64,000 bases of DNA from Amaranthus tricolor (Eukaryota > Streptophyta > Magnoliopsida > Caryophyllales > Amaranthaceae): positions 12,143,879-12,207,878 of the forward strand of contig NC_080057.1 of NCBI RefSeq assembly GCF_026212465.1, written 5' to 3'. Under the pieces are notes generated by a model. The model made no database searches, had not been told where the DNA came from, and saw only the letters and a list, made by a program, of their open reading frames with translations. Below, piece after piece: positions 11,049 through 22,925 of the stretch. Positions within the stretch are counted from its first letter, which is position 1, and every line of letters begins with the position of its first letter. The position numbers and the translations under genes are program-made.

Positions 11049-11653
11049 TGGTATAAAAGTTGAAAGATCGAAAGACCAAGAATAAAGTACAAAGCGGGCA
11101 AAGAAAGGATCAGAGGAAAAGAAACACAACAAGATGTGTGATAAGTCTTTTGTTTATCTTATAAGAATAGACTAATAAATAAACGTTATAATGAGAAAAT
11201 AACAAAATAAAAATTGATGAAGGATGTTGGTGACAAGAGCACTAATAAAATCAGAAAATTGAAGAAAAAAATTTATTCAATTAAGTAGGTTAGTGGCAAG
11301 AGCACTAAGAAAAATATGAAAATGGGAAAAGTTAATGACATATGCATTAACATAAAAAAGAGGGTTAGTAATAAGAATACTATGAAAATGGGAAATGATT
11401 AGTGACATGAGCACAGTCCACAAAAAGATATGCTACAGATGGATAGTAGCTGGAAGACGCTTAGTAATAAGAATACCAGTAAGAAGACGTAAGAACACAC
11501 ATGTACTTTGATAACAAGGGACAACTGGCAACATGCGCATTAGAAAAGATAATCCAAGCTACAAGATTGGCGAGTTGGTGAAAGGTGCATCGACATTTTT
11601 TCACATTATCCTCAAAGAATTTTGAAGTCAATATTTTTCAGATTAGGAGGGAG
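11049..11653 (+). mobile_element. Internal region, unit 6, with large internal deletion
   Basis: 605 bp instead of 1031. The left part is continuous to about 11360 and the right part resumes at about 11394 (ggaaatgattagtgaca). Between them is filler DNA: 11365-11380 repeats 11461-11476, and 11381-11394 repeats a stretch at about 11315. The PBS reads TGGTATAAAAG, nearer to the intact site than in the homogenised units. Confidence 0.8.
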
Positions 11654-12880
11654 TGTTAGAAAGGTTAATAAGAAAAATCTAGAAGATGATTATCTAAAAT
11701 TATCTAGTTTTAAGTAAGAAGTACTAGTTAGATATATCTAGTAAGGAAAGATCTAGTAGAAGAGTAATGTAGAACATGCTTGCACCAACATTAGATGCCC
11801 ATAAATAAGTATATGCTTATATAAATAGAGTGAAAAAAAAAAACACAACTATGAAGAAATAATAATGCAAATACAAATCATAATATGGAAATTTGTATTT
11901 CCCTTTGTTAATGGCTAAAGTAAACTTACACAAAAGCACTAAGAAATAACTTGAAGATGATCTTTGTAACCACAATCATTACCCGAAAACCTGATATTTG
12001 TTGTAGGTGTGTAATCACTTTTCTTTTGTGATGTTTCCCCCACAACGGTACTTGGGTTTTGAATTGGAAATTCACAATGAAATACAAACAACACAACACA
12101 CTCTTAATACTTAGGGTATGAAACTTAACAGCAAAGTGTTTGATGAATTATGAACGTTGAAAGTTCTAACAAGAAGTTTATAACTCTTTTTCAAATAACA
12201 CAAGTAAGAGAGAAAGCAAGGATAAAGAATTCAGAAAATTGGTGTGAGTGACATTCTTCCCCAAGCCCCTATTTATACTAGTTCATGTATACCAAAGGGT
12301 CATGGACATTTAATCACCCATTGATGGTCAAGTATAATGACCATCAATCAATATCATTATAACAATGGTATTCATGAAGATTATTCACACTAGTACGTCA
12401 CTTGTAACTCCATAATCAAAGTTGAACAAGCATAGAATCCAATGCTCATTGATAAAAGAATACGAAAAGGTACATTTTTGTTCCAATTTGTCTTTTGTCC
12501 TTCCCTTTGACGCCTTTGGACCTTGTATGTTTAGTATACTTTGTCCCACTACTAATGTTAGTAGTTGGTGATAATTCTTAGGATTTAATATACACTAAAT
12601 GTTCAACAACATCACATACATAAATGGGTTAAGCCACATAAAGGCTATCCCACAATAATACAATATGAGCGCTAACTAAAATTTGTGAATTATAAGAGAT
12701 AAGGGAGACATGAGCTCACATAATAACATAAGTGAATAGTATATATGTGTCGAACAAGTGTCCCACCAAAATTATTGTTATACAAATTATGATATAATCA
12801 AATATTTATATTTAGTAAATGTAATATAATATTTATTTGAGTCCAATTACAAACTCTGCCCGCGCCCAAAAATTCTATCA
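11654..12880 (+). mobile_element. LTR 6 (diverged class)
   Basis: 1227 bp, starting TGTTAGAA and ending TTCTATCA. It carries many substitutions relative to LTR 1 to 4, the TATA box and the nested reverse LTR. Confidence 0.85.
11999..12608 (-). mobile_element. Nested reverse-oriented LTR inside LTR 6 (diverged)
   Basis: 610 bp with the same termini. It contains a 7-bp perfect dyad CTACTAA/TTAGTAG at 12549-12564, where LTR 1 to 4 have a 5-bp dyad of slightly different sequence. Confidence 0.6.
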
Positions 12881-12891
12881 TGGTATCAAAG
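12881..12891 (+). other. Best-preserved primer-binding site (initiator-Met type)
   Basis: TGGTATCAAAG immediately after LTR 6. The first eight bases equal the plant initiator-Met tRNA primer site TGGTATCA. This copy sets the LTR boundary and the element orientation for the whole array. Confidence 0.8.
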
Positions 12892-13910
12892 TTGAAAGAT
12901 CGAAAGACCAAGAATAAAGTACAAAGCGGGCAAAGAAAGGATCAGAGGAAGAGGAACACAACAAGATGTGTGATAAGTATTTTGGATATCTTATAAGAAT
13001 AGACTAATAAATAAACGTTATAATGAGAAAATAACAAAATAAAAATTGATGAAGGATGTTGGTGACAAGAGCACTAATAAAATCAGAAAAGTGAAGAAAA
13101 AAATTTATGAAATTAAGTAGGTTAGTGGCAAGAGCACTAAGAAAAATATGAAAATGGGAAAAGTTAATGACATAAGCATTAACATAAAAAAGGGGAAAAC
13201 CTTTTTAAAAAAATGTAGAAGAAATTATGAAGAATGTTAATAACATGAGCATTAACAAAAAAATTTGAAGAAATTTGAGAATAAAAAGAGGGTTGAGAAA
13301 TTAAGATTTATGAAAATATGAAAAGTTGATGACATGAGCACTAATTAGAGAAAAAATAAAGAGAAAATTTGAAGAAAAATTGGTGGGAGTTGATAACAAG
13401 AGTACAAAAAAGGGAGAAGACAAAAAACAAAATAAATAAAGTGAAAAAAATTAAGAGAAAGTAAAATAACACTGGTGAAAAGTTTGTGATGGCAAGTAAC
13501 AAGATTTACTAAAATATAAGAGAAGAAAACAAAATAAAATGACAACAAGGAATTATGGAGAACTTTAAGATTAAAACTGTTATATGTATGACATGAGGGG
13601 TGACATGGGCACCAATAACTCAAAATTTCAGAGAAAGAAAATACTTTGGAAATGATTAGTGATATGAGCACAGTCCACAAAAAGATATGCTACAGATGGA
13701 CAGTAGCTGGAAGACGCTTAGTAATAAGAATACCAGCAAGAAGACGTAAGAAGACACATGTACTTTGATGACAAGGGACAACTGGTAACATGCGCATTAG
13801 AAAAGAATATCCAGGCTACAAGATTGGTGAGTTGGTGAAAGGTGCATCGACATTTTTTCACATTATCTTCAAAGAATTTTTAAGTCAAGATTTTTTAGAT
13901 TAGGAGGGAG
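12881..13910 (+). mobile_element. Internal region, unit 7 (diverged, full length)
   Basis: 1030 bp, full length, with substitutions against units 2 to 5. It ends in aggagggag at 13902-13910. A 111-codon minus-strand frame (13345-13680) is an extended version of the same low-complexity translation seen in other units, opened by substitutions and small indels; it is not accepted as coding. Confidence 0.85.
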
Positions 13911-13945
13911 TGTTAGAAAGGTTAATAAGAAAAATCTAGAAGACA
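13911..13945 (+). mobile_element. LTR 7 stub, truncated at the satellite junction
   Basis: The first 34 or so bases of an LTR (TGTTAGAAAGG...tctagaagac). Homology to the LTR stops at 13944-13945 and satellite sequence starts by 13948. Confidence 0.85.
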
Positions 13946-16900
13946 ATAACTTGGTTTGTTTTGCACGAGATTTGGCACACAACACTATTTGTTATAAATC
14001 ATTTTGTTGAAGTGGTTAGAATTGAAAATCATACTCATATGCTAGAAATTACGTGCCAAGTTGCGCTTTTGTAAGTTTTAATGCTTTTTGGGTACTTTTG
14101 CACATAAAGTAGATCAAACTTGGATTGTTTTGCACAAAACTTGGCACACAAAACGATTTGGTATATATTATTGTGTTGAAGTGGTTAGAATTTAAAATCC
14201 TAGTCATATGCTACAAATTACGTGTTAAGTTGCGATTTTTTGGGTTTTTAAGCTTTTTGGGCACATTTGTGCATAAAATAGCTCAAACTTAGTTTGTTTT
14301 GCACGAAACTTGGCACACAACACTATTTGGAATATATTATTGTGTTGAAGTGTTTATAATTGAAAATCATAGTCATATGCTAGAAATTACGTGTTAAGTT
14401 GTGATTTTACGGGTTTTTAAGCTTTTTTGGCACAATCGCGCTTAAAGTAGATCAAACTTGGTTTGTTATGCACAAAACATGGCACACAAAACTAGTTGGT
14501 ATATATTATTGTGTTGAATTGGTTAGAATTTAAAATCCTAGTCATATGCTAGAAATTACGTGTTAAGTTGCACTTTTTTGGGTTTTTAAGCTTTTTAGGC
14601 ACATTCGCGCATAAAGTAGGTCTAACTTAGTTTGTTTTGCACGAAACTTGGCACACAATACTATATGGTATAGATTATTGTGTTAAAGCGGTTAGAATTG
14701 AAAATCATAGTCATATGCTAGAAATTACGTGTTAAGTTGCGATTTTATAGGTTTTAAACTTTTTTGCCACTTTCGCGCATAAAGTAGCTCAAACTTGGTA
14801 TGTTTTGCACGAGATTTGGCACACAACACTATTTGGTATAAATAATTTTGTTGAAGTGATTAGAATTGAAAATCATACTCATATGCTAGAAATTACGTGC
14901 CAAGTTGCGCTTTTGTAAGTTTTAATGCTTTTTTGACACTTTCGCACATAAAGTAGATCAAACATGGATTGTTTTGCACAAAACTTGGCACACAAAACTA
15001 TTTGGTATATATTACTGTGTTGAAGTAGTTAGAATTTAAAATCCTAGTCATATGCTGGAAATTACGTGCTAAGTTGCGATTTTTTTAGTTATTAAGCTTT
15101 TTGGGTTTTTAAGCTTTTTAGGCACAATTGTGCATAAAATAGCTCAAACTTAGTTTGTTTTGCACGAAACTTGGCACACAACACTATTTGGAATATATTA
15201 TTGTGTTGAAGTGGTTATAATTGAAAATCATAGTCATATGCTAGAAATTACGTGTTAAGCTGCGATTTAATGGGTTTTTAAGCTTTTTTGGCACTTTCGC
15301 GCTTAAAGTTGATCAAACTTGGTTTGTTTTGCACGAAACTTGGCACACAACACTATTTGGTATATATCATTTTATTGAAGTGGTTTGAATTGAAAATCAT
15401 TCTCATATGCTAGAAATTACGTGCCAAGTTAAGCTTTTTTGAGTTTTAATGCTTTTTTGGCACTTTCGCACATACTGTAGATCATACTTGGTTTGTTTTG
15501 CACAAAACATGGCACACAAAACTATTTGGAATATATTATTGTGTTGAAATTGTTAGAATTTAAAATACTAGTCATATGCTAGAAATTACGTGTTAAGTTG
15601 CACTTTTTTGGGTTTTTACGCTTTTTGGGCACATTCGCGCATAAAGTAGTTCTAACTTAGTTTGTTTTGCACGAAACTTGGCACACAACACTATATGCTA
15701 AAGCGGTTAGAATTGAAAATCATAGTCATATGCTAAAAATTACGTGTTAAGTTGCGATTTTATAGGTTTTAAATTTTTTTAGCACTTTCGCGCATAAAAT
15801 AGCTCAAACTTGGCACACAACACTATTTGGTATATATTATTGTGTTGAAGTGGTTAGAATTGAAAATCATACTCGTATGCTATAAATTACGTGCTAAGCT
15901 GCTATATTATGGGTTTTTACGCTTTTTTGGCACTTTGGCGCATAAAAAAGATAAAACTTGGTTTGTTTTGCACGAAACATGGCACACAAATCTATTTGGA
16001 ATTTATTATTGTGTTTAAGTGGTTAGAATTGAAAATTATAGTCATATGTTAGAAATTACGTGTTAAGATGCCATTTTATGGGTTTTGAAGCTTTTTTGGC
16101 AATTTCGCGCATAAAGTAGTTCAAACTTGGTTTGTTTTGTACAAAACTTGGGACACAAAACTATTTGGCATATATTATTGTGTTGAAGTTGTTAGAATTT
16201 AAAATCCTCGTCATATTCTAGAAATTACATGTTAAGTTTCGGTTTTTTGGGTTTTTAAGGTTTTTGGGCACATTTGTGCATAAAATAGCTCAAACTTAGT
16301 TTGTTTTGCACGAAACATGGCACACAACACTATTTGGAATATATTATTGTGTAGAAGTGGTTATAATTGAAAATCATAGTCATATGCTAGAAATTACGTG
16401 CTAAGCTGCGAATGAGTTTTTAATCATTTTTGGCACTTTCGCGCTTAAAGTTGATCAAACTTGGTTTGTTTTGCACGAAACTTGGCACACAACACTATTT
16501 GGTATATATCATTTTGTTGAAGTGGTTAGAATTGAATTCATTCTCATATGCTAGAAATTACGTGCCAAGTTGCGCTTTTTTGAGTTTTAATGCTTTTTTG
16601 GCACTTTCGCACATACTGTAGATCATACTTGGTTTGTTTTGCACAAAACATGGGATACAAAACTATTTGGTATATATTATTGTGTTGAAATTGTTAGAAT
16701 TTAAAATACTAGTCATATGCTAGAAATTACGAGTTAAGTTGCACTTTTTTGGGTTTTTACGCTTTTTGGGCACATTCGCGCATAAAGTAGGTCTAACTTA
16801 GTTTGTTTTGCACGAAACTTGGCACACAACACTATATGCTAAAGCGGTTAGAATTGAAAATCATAGTCATATGCTAAAAATTACGTGTTAAGTTGCGATT

Positions 16901-17920
16901 TTATAGGTTTTAAATTTTTTTAGCACTTTCGCGCATAAAGTAGCTCAAACTTGGTTGGTTTTGCAAGAAACTTGGCACACAACACTATTTGGTATATATC
17001 TTTGTGTTGAAGTGGTTAGAATTGAAAATCATACTAATATGCTAGAAATTACGTGCTAAGTTGCGATTTTATGGGTTTTAAAGCTTTTTTGGCACTTTCG
17101 CGCATAAAGAAGATCAAACCTTGTTTGTTTTGCAAGAAACATGGCACACAAAACTATTTGATATAAATTATTGTGTTGAAGTGGTTGTAATTGAAAATCA
17201 TAGTTATAAGCTAGAAATTACGTGTTAAGTTGCGATTTTATGGGTTTTGAAGCTTTTTTGGCACTTTTGCGTATAAAGGAGCTCAAACTTGGTTTGTTAT
17301 GCATAAAACTTGGCACACAACACTATAAGGTATATATTATTGTGTTGAAGCGGTTAGAATTGAAAATCATAGTCAAATGCTAGAAATTACGTGTTAAGTT
17401 GTGATTTTATGGGTTTTTAAACTTTTTTTGCACTTTTGCGCATAAAGTAGCTCAAACTTTGTGTGTTTTGCACGAAACTTGGCACACAACACTATTTGGT
17501 ATATATTATTGAGTTGAAGTGGTTGGAATTGAAAATGATATTCATACGCTATAAATTACGTGCTAAATTGCGATTATGTGGGTTTTTAAGCTTTTTTGGT
17601 TATTTCGCGCATAAAGTATATCAAACTTGGTTTGATTTGCACAAAACATGGCGCACAAAACTATTTGGTATATATTATTGTGTTGAAGTGGTTGGAATTT
17701 AAAATCCAAGTCATATTCTAGAAATTACGTGTAAAGTTGCGATTTTTTGGGTTTTTAATTATTTTGGGCACCTTCGCACATAAAGTAGCTCAAACTTAGT
17801 TTGTTTTGTACGAAACTTGGCAAACAACATGATTTTATGGGTTTTAAACTATTTTGGCACTTTCGCGAATAAAGTAGCTCAAACTTGGTTTGTATTGCAC
17901 GAAACTTGGCACACAACATT
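13946..17920 (+). repeat. Irregular satellite block next to the junction
   Basis: Monomers with short local duplications. A 5-monomer step links 13963 and 14807 (844 bp, shared gcacgagatttgg). A block of about 1.14 kb (7 monomers, two of them shortened) at 15.3-16.4 kb recurs at 16.5-17.0 kb. Shortened monomers occur near 15800 and 17829. Shared small deletions near 15698 and 16837 (tatgctaaagcgg) confirm the duplication. Confidence 0.75.
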
Positions 17921-20390
17921 ATTCGGTATATATTATTGTGTTGAAGTGGTTAGAATTTAAAATCATACTCATATGCTAGAACTTACGTGCTAAGTTGCGA
18001 TTTTATGGGTTTTTGAGCTTTTTTGGCACTTTCGCGTATAAAGTTGATCAAACTTGGTTTGTTTTGCACGAAACTTAGCACACAAAACTATTTGGTATAT
18101 ATTATTGTGTTGAAGTGATTAGAATTGAAAATCATACTCATATGCTATAAATTACGTGCTAAGTTGCGATTTTATGGGTTTTATATCTTTTTTAGCACAT
18201 TCGCGCACAAAGTAGGTAAAACTTTGTTTGTTTTGCACGAAACTTGGCACACAAAACTATTTGGTATATATTATTGTGTTGAAGTGATTAGAATTGAAAA
18301 TCAAAGTCATATGCTAGAAATTACGTGTTAAGATGCGATTTTATGGGTTTTGAAGCTTTTTTGGCAATTTTGCGCATAAAGTAGATCAAACTTGGTTTGT
18401 TTTGCACAAAACATGGCACACAAAACTATTTGGCATATATTATTGTGTAGAAGTGGTTAGAATTAAAAATCATCGTCATATTCTAGAAATTACGTGTTAA
18501 GTTGCGATTTTTTGGGTTTTTAAGCTTTTTGGACACATTCGCGAATAAAGTAGCTCAAACTTGGTGTGTTTTGCACGAATCTTGGCACACAACACTATTT
18601 GGAATATATTATTGTGTTGAATTTGTAAGAATTGAAAATCATAGTCATATGCTAGAAATTACGTGTTATGTAGCGATTTTATGGGTTTTTAAGCTTTTTT
18701 TGCACTTTCGCAAATAAAGTAGCTCAAACTTGGTGTGTTTTGCATGAAACATGGCACACAACACTATTTGGTATATATTATTGTGTTGAAGTTGTTGGAA
18801 TTCTAAATCATAGTCATACGCTATAAATTACGTGCTAAGTTGCGATTATATGGGTTTTTATGCTTTTTGGCAATTTCGCGCAAAAAGTAGATTAAACTTG
18901 GTTTGTTTTGCACAAAACTTGGCGCACAAAACTATTTGGTATATATTATTTTGTTGAAGTGGTTAGAATTGAAAATCATACTCGTACGCTATAAATTACA
19001 TGCTAAGTTGCTATTTTATGGTCATATGTTAGAAATCTATTTGGAATTTATTATTGTGTTTAAGTGGTTAGAATTGAAAATTATAGTCATATGTTAGAAA
19101 TTACGTGTTAAGATGCCATTTTATGGGTTTTGAAGCTTTTTTGGCAATTTCGCGCATAAAGTAGATCAAACTTGGTTTGTTTTGTACAAAACTTGGCACA
19201 CAAAACTATTTGGCATATATTATTGTGTTGAAGTGGTAAGAATTTAAAATCCTCGTCATATTCTAGAAATTACGTGTTAAGTTTCGATTTTTTGGGTTTT
19301 TAATATTTTTGGGCACATTCGCGAATAAAGTAGCTCAAACTTGGTGTGTTTTGCACGAATCTTGGCACACAACACTATTTGGGATATATTATTATGTTGA
19401 AGTGGTTAGAATTGAAAATCATACTCATATGCTATAAATTACGTGCTAGGTTTCTATTTTATGAGTTTTTAAAGATTTTTTGGCACTTTCGCGCATAAAG
19501 TAAATTAAACTTTGTTTGTTTTGCACGAAACTTGGCACACAAAACTATTTGGTATATATTATTGTGTTGAATTTGTTAGAATTAAAAATCATAGTCATAT
19601 GCTAGAAATTACGTGTTAAGTTACGATTTTATGGGTTTTTAAGCTTTTTTTGCACTTTCGCAAATAAAGTAGCTCAAACTTGGTGTGTTTTGCACGAAGC
19701 ATGGCACACAACACTATTTGGTATATATTATTGTGTTGAAGTTGTTGGAATTCAAAATCATAGTCATACGCTATAAATTACGTGCTAAGGTGCGATTATA
19801 TGGGTTTTTAAGGTTTTTGGCAATTTCGCGTATAAAGTAGATCAAACTTGGTTTGTTTTGCACAAAACTTGGCGCATAAAACTATTTGGTATATATTATT
19901 GTGTTGAAGTGGTTAGAATTTAAAATCATACTCGTATGCTATAAATTACGTGATAAGTTGTTATTTAATGGGTTTTTACGCTTTTTTGGCACTTTGGCGC
20001 ATAAAAAAGATCAAACTTGGTTTGTTTTGCACGAAACATGGCACACAAATCTATTTGGAATTTATTATTGTGTTTAAGTGGTTAGAATTGAAAATTATAG
20101 TCATATGTTAGAAATTACGTGTTAAGATGCCATTTTATGGGTTTTGAAGCTTTTTTGGCAATTTCGCGCATAAAGTAGATCAAACATGGTTTGTTTTGTA
20201 CAAAACTTGGCACACAAAACTATTTGGCATATATTATTGTGTTGAAGTGGTTAGAATTTAAAATCCTCGTCATATTGTAGAAATTACGTGTTAAGTTTCG
20301 ATTTTTTGGGTTTTTAATCTTTTTGGGCACATTCGCGAATAAAGTAGCTCAAACTTGGTGTGTTTTGCACGAATCTTGGCACACAACATT
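17921..20390 (+). repeat. 15-monomer satellite block, copy A
   Basis: 2470-bp block matching the following block from its first diagnostic step (attcggtata at 17921 and 20391). It is about 64 bp shorter than copy B because of a rearranged monomer at 19021-19036. Confidence 0.75.
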
Positions 20391-22925
20391 ATTCGGTATA
20401 TATTATTGTGTTGAAGTGTTTTGAATTTAAAATCATACTCATATGCTAGAACTTACGTGCTAAGTTGCGATTTTATGGGTTTTTGAGCTTTTTTGGCACT
20501 TTCGCGTATAAAGTTGATCAAACTTGGTTTGTTTTGCACGAAACTTAGCACACAAAACTATTTGGTAAATATTATTGTGTTGAAGTGATTAGAATTGAAA
20601 ACCATACTCATATGCTATAAATTACGTGCTAAGTTGCGATTTTATGGGTTTTATATCTTTTTTAGCACATTCGCGCACAAAGTAGGTAAAACTTTGTTTG
20701 TTTTGCACGAAACTTGGCACACAAAACTATTTGGTATATATTATTGTGTTGAAGTGGTTAGAATTGAAAATCAAAGTCATATGCTAGAAATTACGTGTTA
20801 AGATGCGATTTTATGGGTTTTGAAGCTTTTTTGGCAATTTTGCGCATAAAGTAGATCAAACTTGGTTTGTTTTGCACAAAACATGGCACACAAAACTATT
20901 TGGCATATATTATTGTGTAGAAGTGGTTAGAATTAAAAATCCTCGTCATATTCTAGAAATTACGTGTTAAGTTGCGATTTTTTGGGTTTTTTAAGTTTTT
21001 TTGCACACATTCGCGAATAAAGTAGCTCAAACTTGGTGTGTTTTGCACGAATCTTGGCACACAACACTATTTGGAATATGTTATTGTGTTGAATTTGTTA
21101 GAATTGAAAATCATAGTCATATGCTAGAAATTACGTGTTATGTAGCGATTTTATGGGTTTTTAAGCTTTTTTTGCACTTTCGCAAATAAAGTAGCTCAAA
21201 CTTGGTGTGTTTTGCATGAAACATGGCACACAACACTATTTGGTATATATTATTGTGTTGAAGTTGTTGGAATTCAAAATCATAGTCATACGCTATAAAT
21301 TACGTGCTAAGTTGCGATTATATGGGTTTTTAAGCTTTTTGGCAATTTCGCGCATAAAGTAGATTAAACTTGGTTTGTTTTGCACAAAACTTGGCGCACA
21401 AAACTATTTGGTATATATTATTGTGTTGAAGTGGTTAGAGTTGAAAATCATACTCGTACGCTATAAATTACGTGTTAAGTTGCTATTTTATGGGTTTTTA
21501 CGCTTTTTTGGCACATTTGCGCATAAAAAAGATCAAACTTGGTTTGTTTTGCACGAAACATCGCACACAAATCTATTTGGAATTTATTATTGTGTTTAAG
21601 TGGTTAGAATTGAAAATTATAGTCATATGTTAGAAATTACGTGTTAAGATGCCATTTTATGGGTTTTGAAGCTTTTTTGGCAATTTCGCGCATAAAGTAG
21701 ATCAAACTTGGTTTGTTTTGTACAAAACTTGGCACACAAAACTATTTGGCATATATTATTGTGTTGAAGTGGTTAGAATTTAAAATCCTCGTCATATTCT
21801 AGAAATTACGTTTTAAGTTTCGATTTTTTGGGTTTTTAATATTTTTGGGCACATTCGCGAATAAAGTAGCTCAAACTTGGTGTGTTTTGCACGAATCTTG
21901 GCACACAACACTATTTGGGATATATTATTATGTTGAAGTGGTTAGAATTGAAAATCATACTCATATGCTATAAATTACGTGCTAGGTTTCTATTTTATGA
22001 GTTTTTAAAGATTTTTTGGCACTTTCGCGCATAAAGTAAATTAAACTTTGTTTGTTTTGCAGGAAACTTGGCACAATAAACTATTTGGTATATATTATTG
22101 TGTTGAATTTGTTAGAATTAAAAATCATAGTCATATGCTAGAAATTACGTGTTAAGTTATGATTTTATGGGTTTTTAAGCTTTTTTTTGCACTTTCGCAA
22201 ATAAAGTAGCTCAAACTTGGTGTATTTTACACGAAGAATGGCACACAACACTATTTGGTATATATTATTGTGTTGAAGTTGTTGGAATTCAAAATCATAG
22301 TCATACGCTATAAATTACGTGCTAAGGTGCGATTATAGGGGTTTTTAAGGTTTTTGGCAATTTCGCGTATAAAGTAGATCAAACTTGGTTTGTTTTGCAC
22401 AAAACTTGGCGCATTAAACTATTTGGTATATATTATTGTGTTGAAGTGGTTAGAATTATAAATCATACTCGTATGCTATAAATTACGTGCTAAGTTGTTA
22501 TTTTATGGGTTTTTACGCTTTTTTGGCACTTTGGCGCATAAAAAAGATCAAACTTGGTTTGTTTTGCACGAAACATGGCACACAAATCTATTTGGAATTT
22601 ATTATTGTGTTTAAGTGGTTAGAATTGAAAATTATAGTCATATGTTAGAAATTACGTGTTAAGATGCCATTTTATGGGTTTTGAAGCTTTTTTGGCAATT
22701 TCGCGCATAAAGTAGATCAAACATGGTTTGTTTTGTACAAAACTTGGCACACAAAACTATTTGGCATATATTATTGTGTTGAAGTGGTTAGAATTTAAAA
22801 TCCTCGTCATATTGTAGAAATTACGTGGTTTCGATTTTTTAGGTTTTTAATCTTTTTGGGCACGTTCGCGAATAAAGTAGCTCAAACTTGGTGTGTTTTG
22901 CACGAATCTTGGCACACAACACTAT
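20391..22925 (+). repeat. 15-monomer satellite block, copy B
   Basis: About 2535 bp (15 x 169). It repeats copy A monomer by monomer; shared variants include the ttatatcttttttagcac step near 18181 and 20651. Its right part already shows the 6-monomer period of the next block. Confidence 0.7.

Larger units (their letters stand above)
1..13945 (+). repeat. Tandem array of a 2.26-kb retrotransposon-derived unit
   Basis: Head-to-tail array in which the LTR start recurs at 780, 3041, 5303, 7565, 9825, 11654 and 13911, giving spacings of 2261, 2262, 2262, 2260, 1829 and 2257 bp. Each unit is one LTR plus one internal region. The PBS lies directly after each LTR and the polypurine tract directly before the next, so adjacent units share LTRs. 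No frame longer than about 110 codons exists and none resembles gag, protease, integrase or reverse transcriptase, so the source element was non-autonomous or has been gutted. Units before about 9930 are nearly identical; later ones are diverged. The array continues off the left edge. The copia-like label is inferred from LTR and PBS form only. Confidence 0.9.

Noticed and set aside
13946..15300. Alternation of two monomer types (atcaaac...acaaaac and ctcaaac...acaacac), suggesting a 338-bp dimer
   Set aside because: The alternation holds for some monomers near the junction but breaks down elsewhere, for example across 47.1-48.8 kb, so a dimeric ancestor is not supported by eye.
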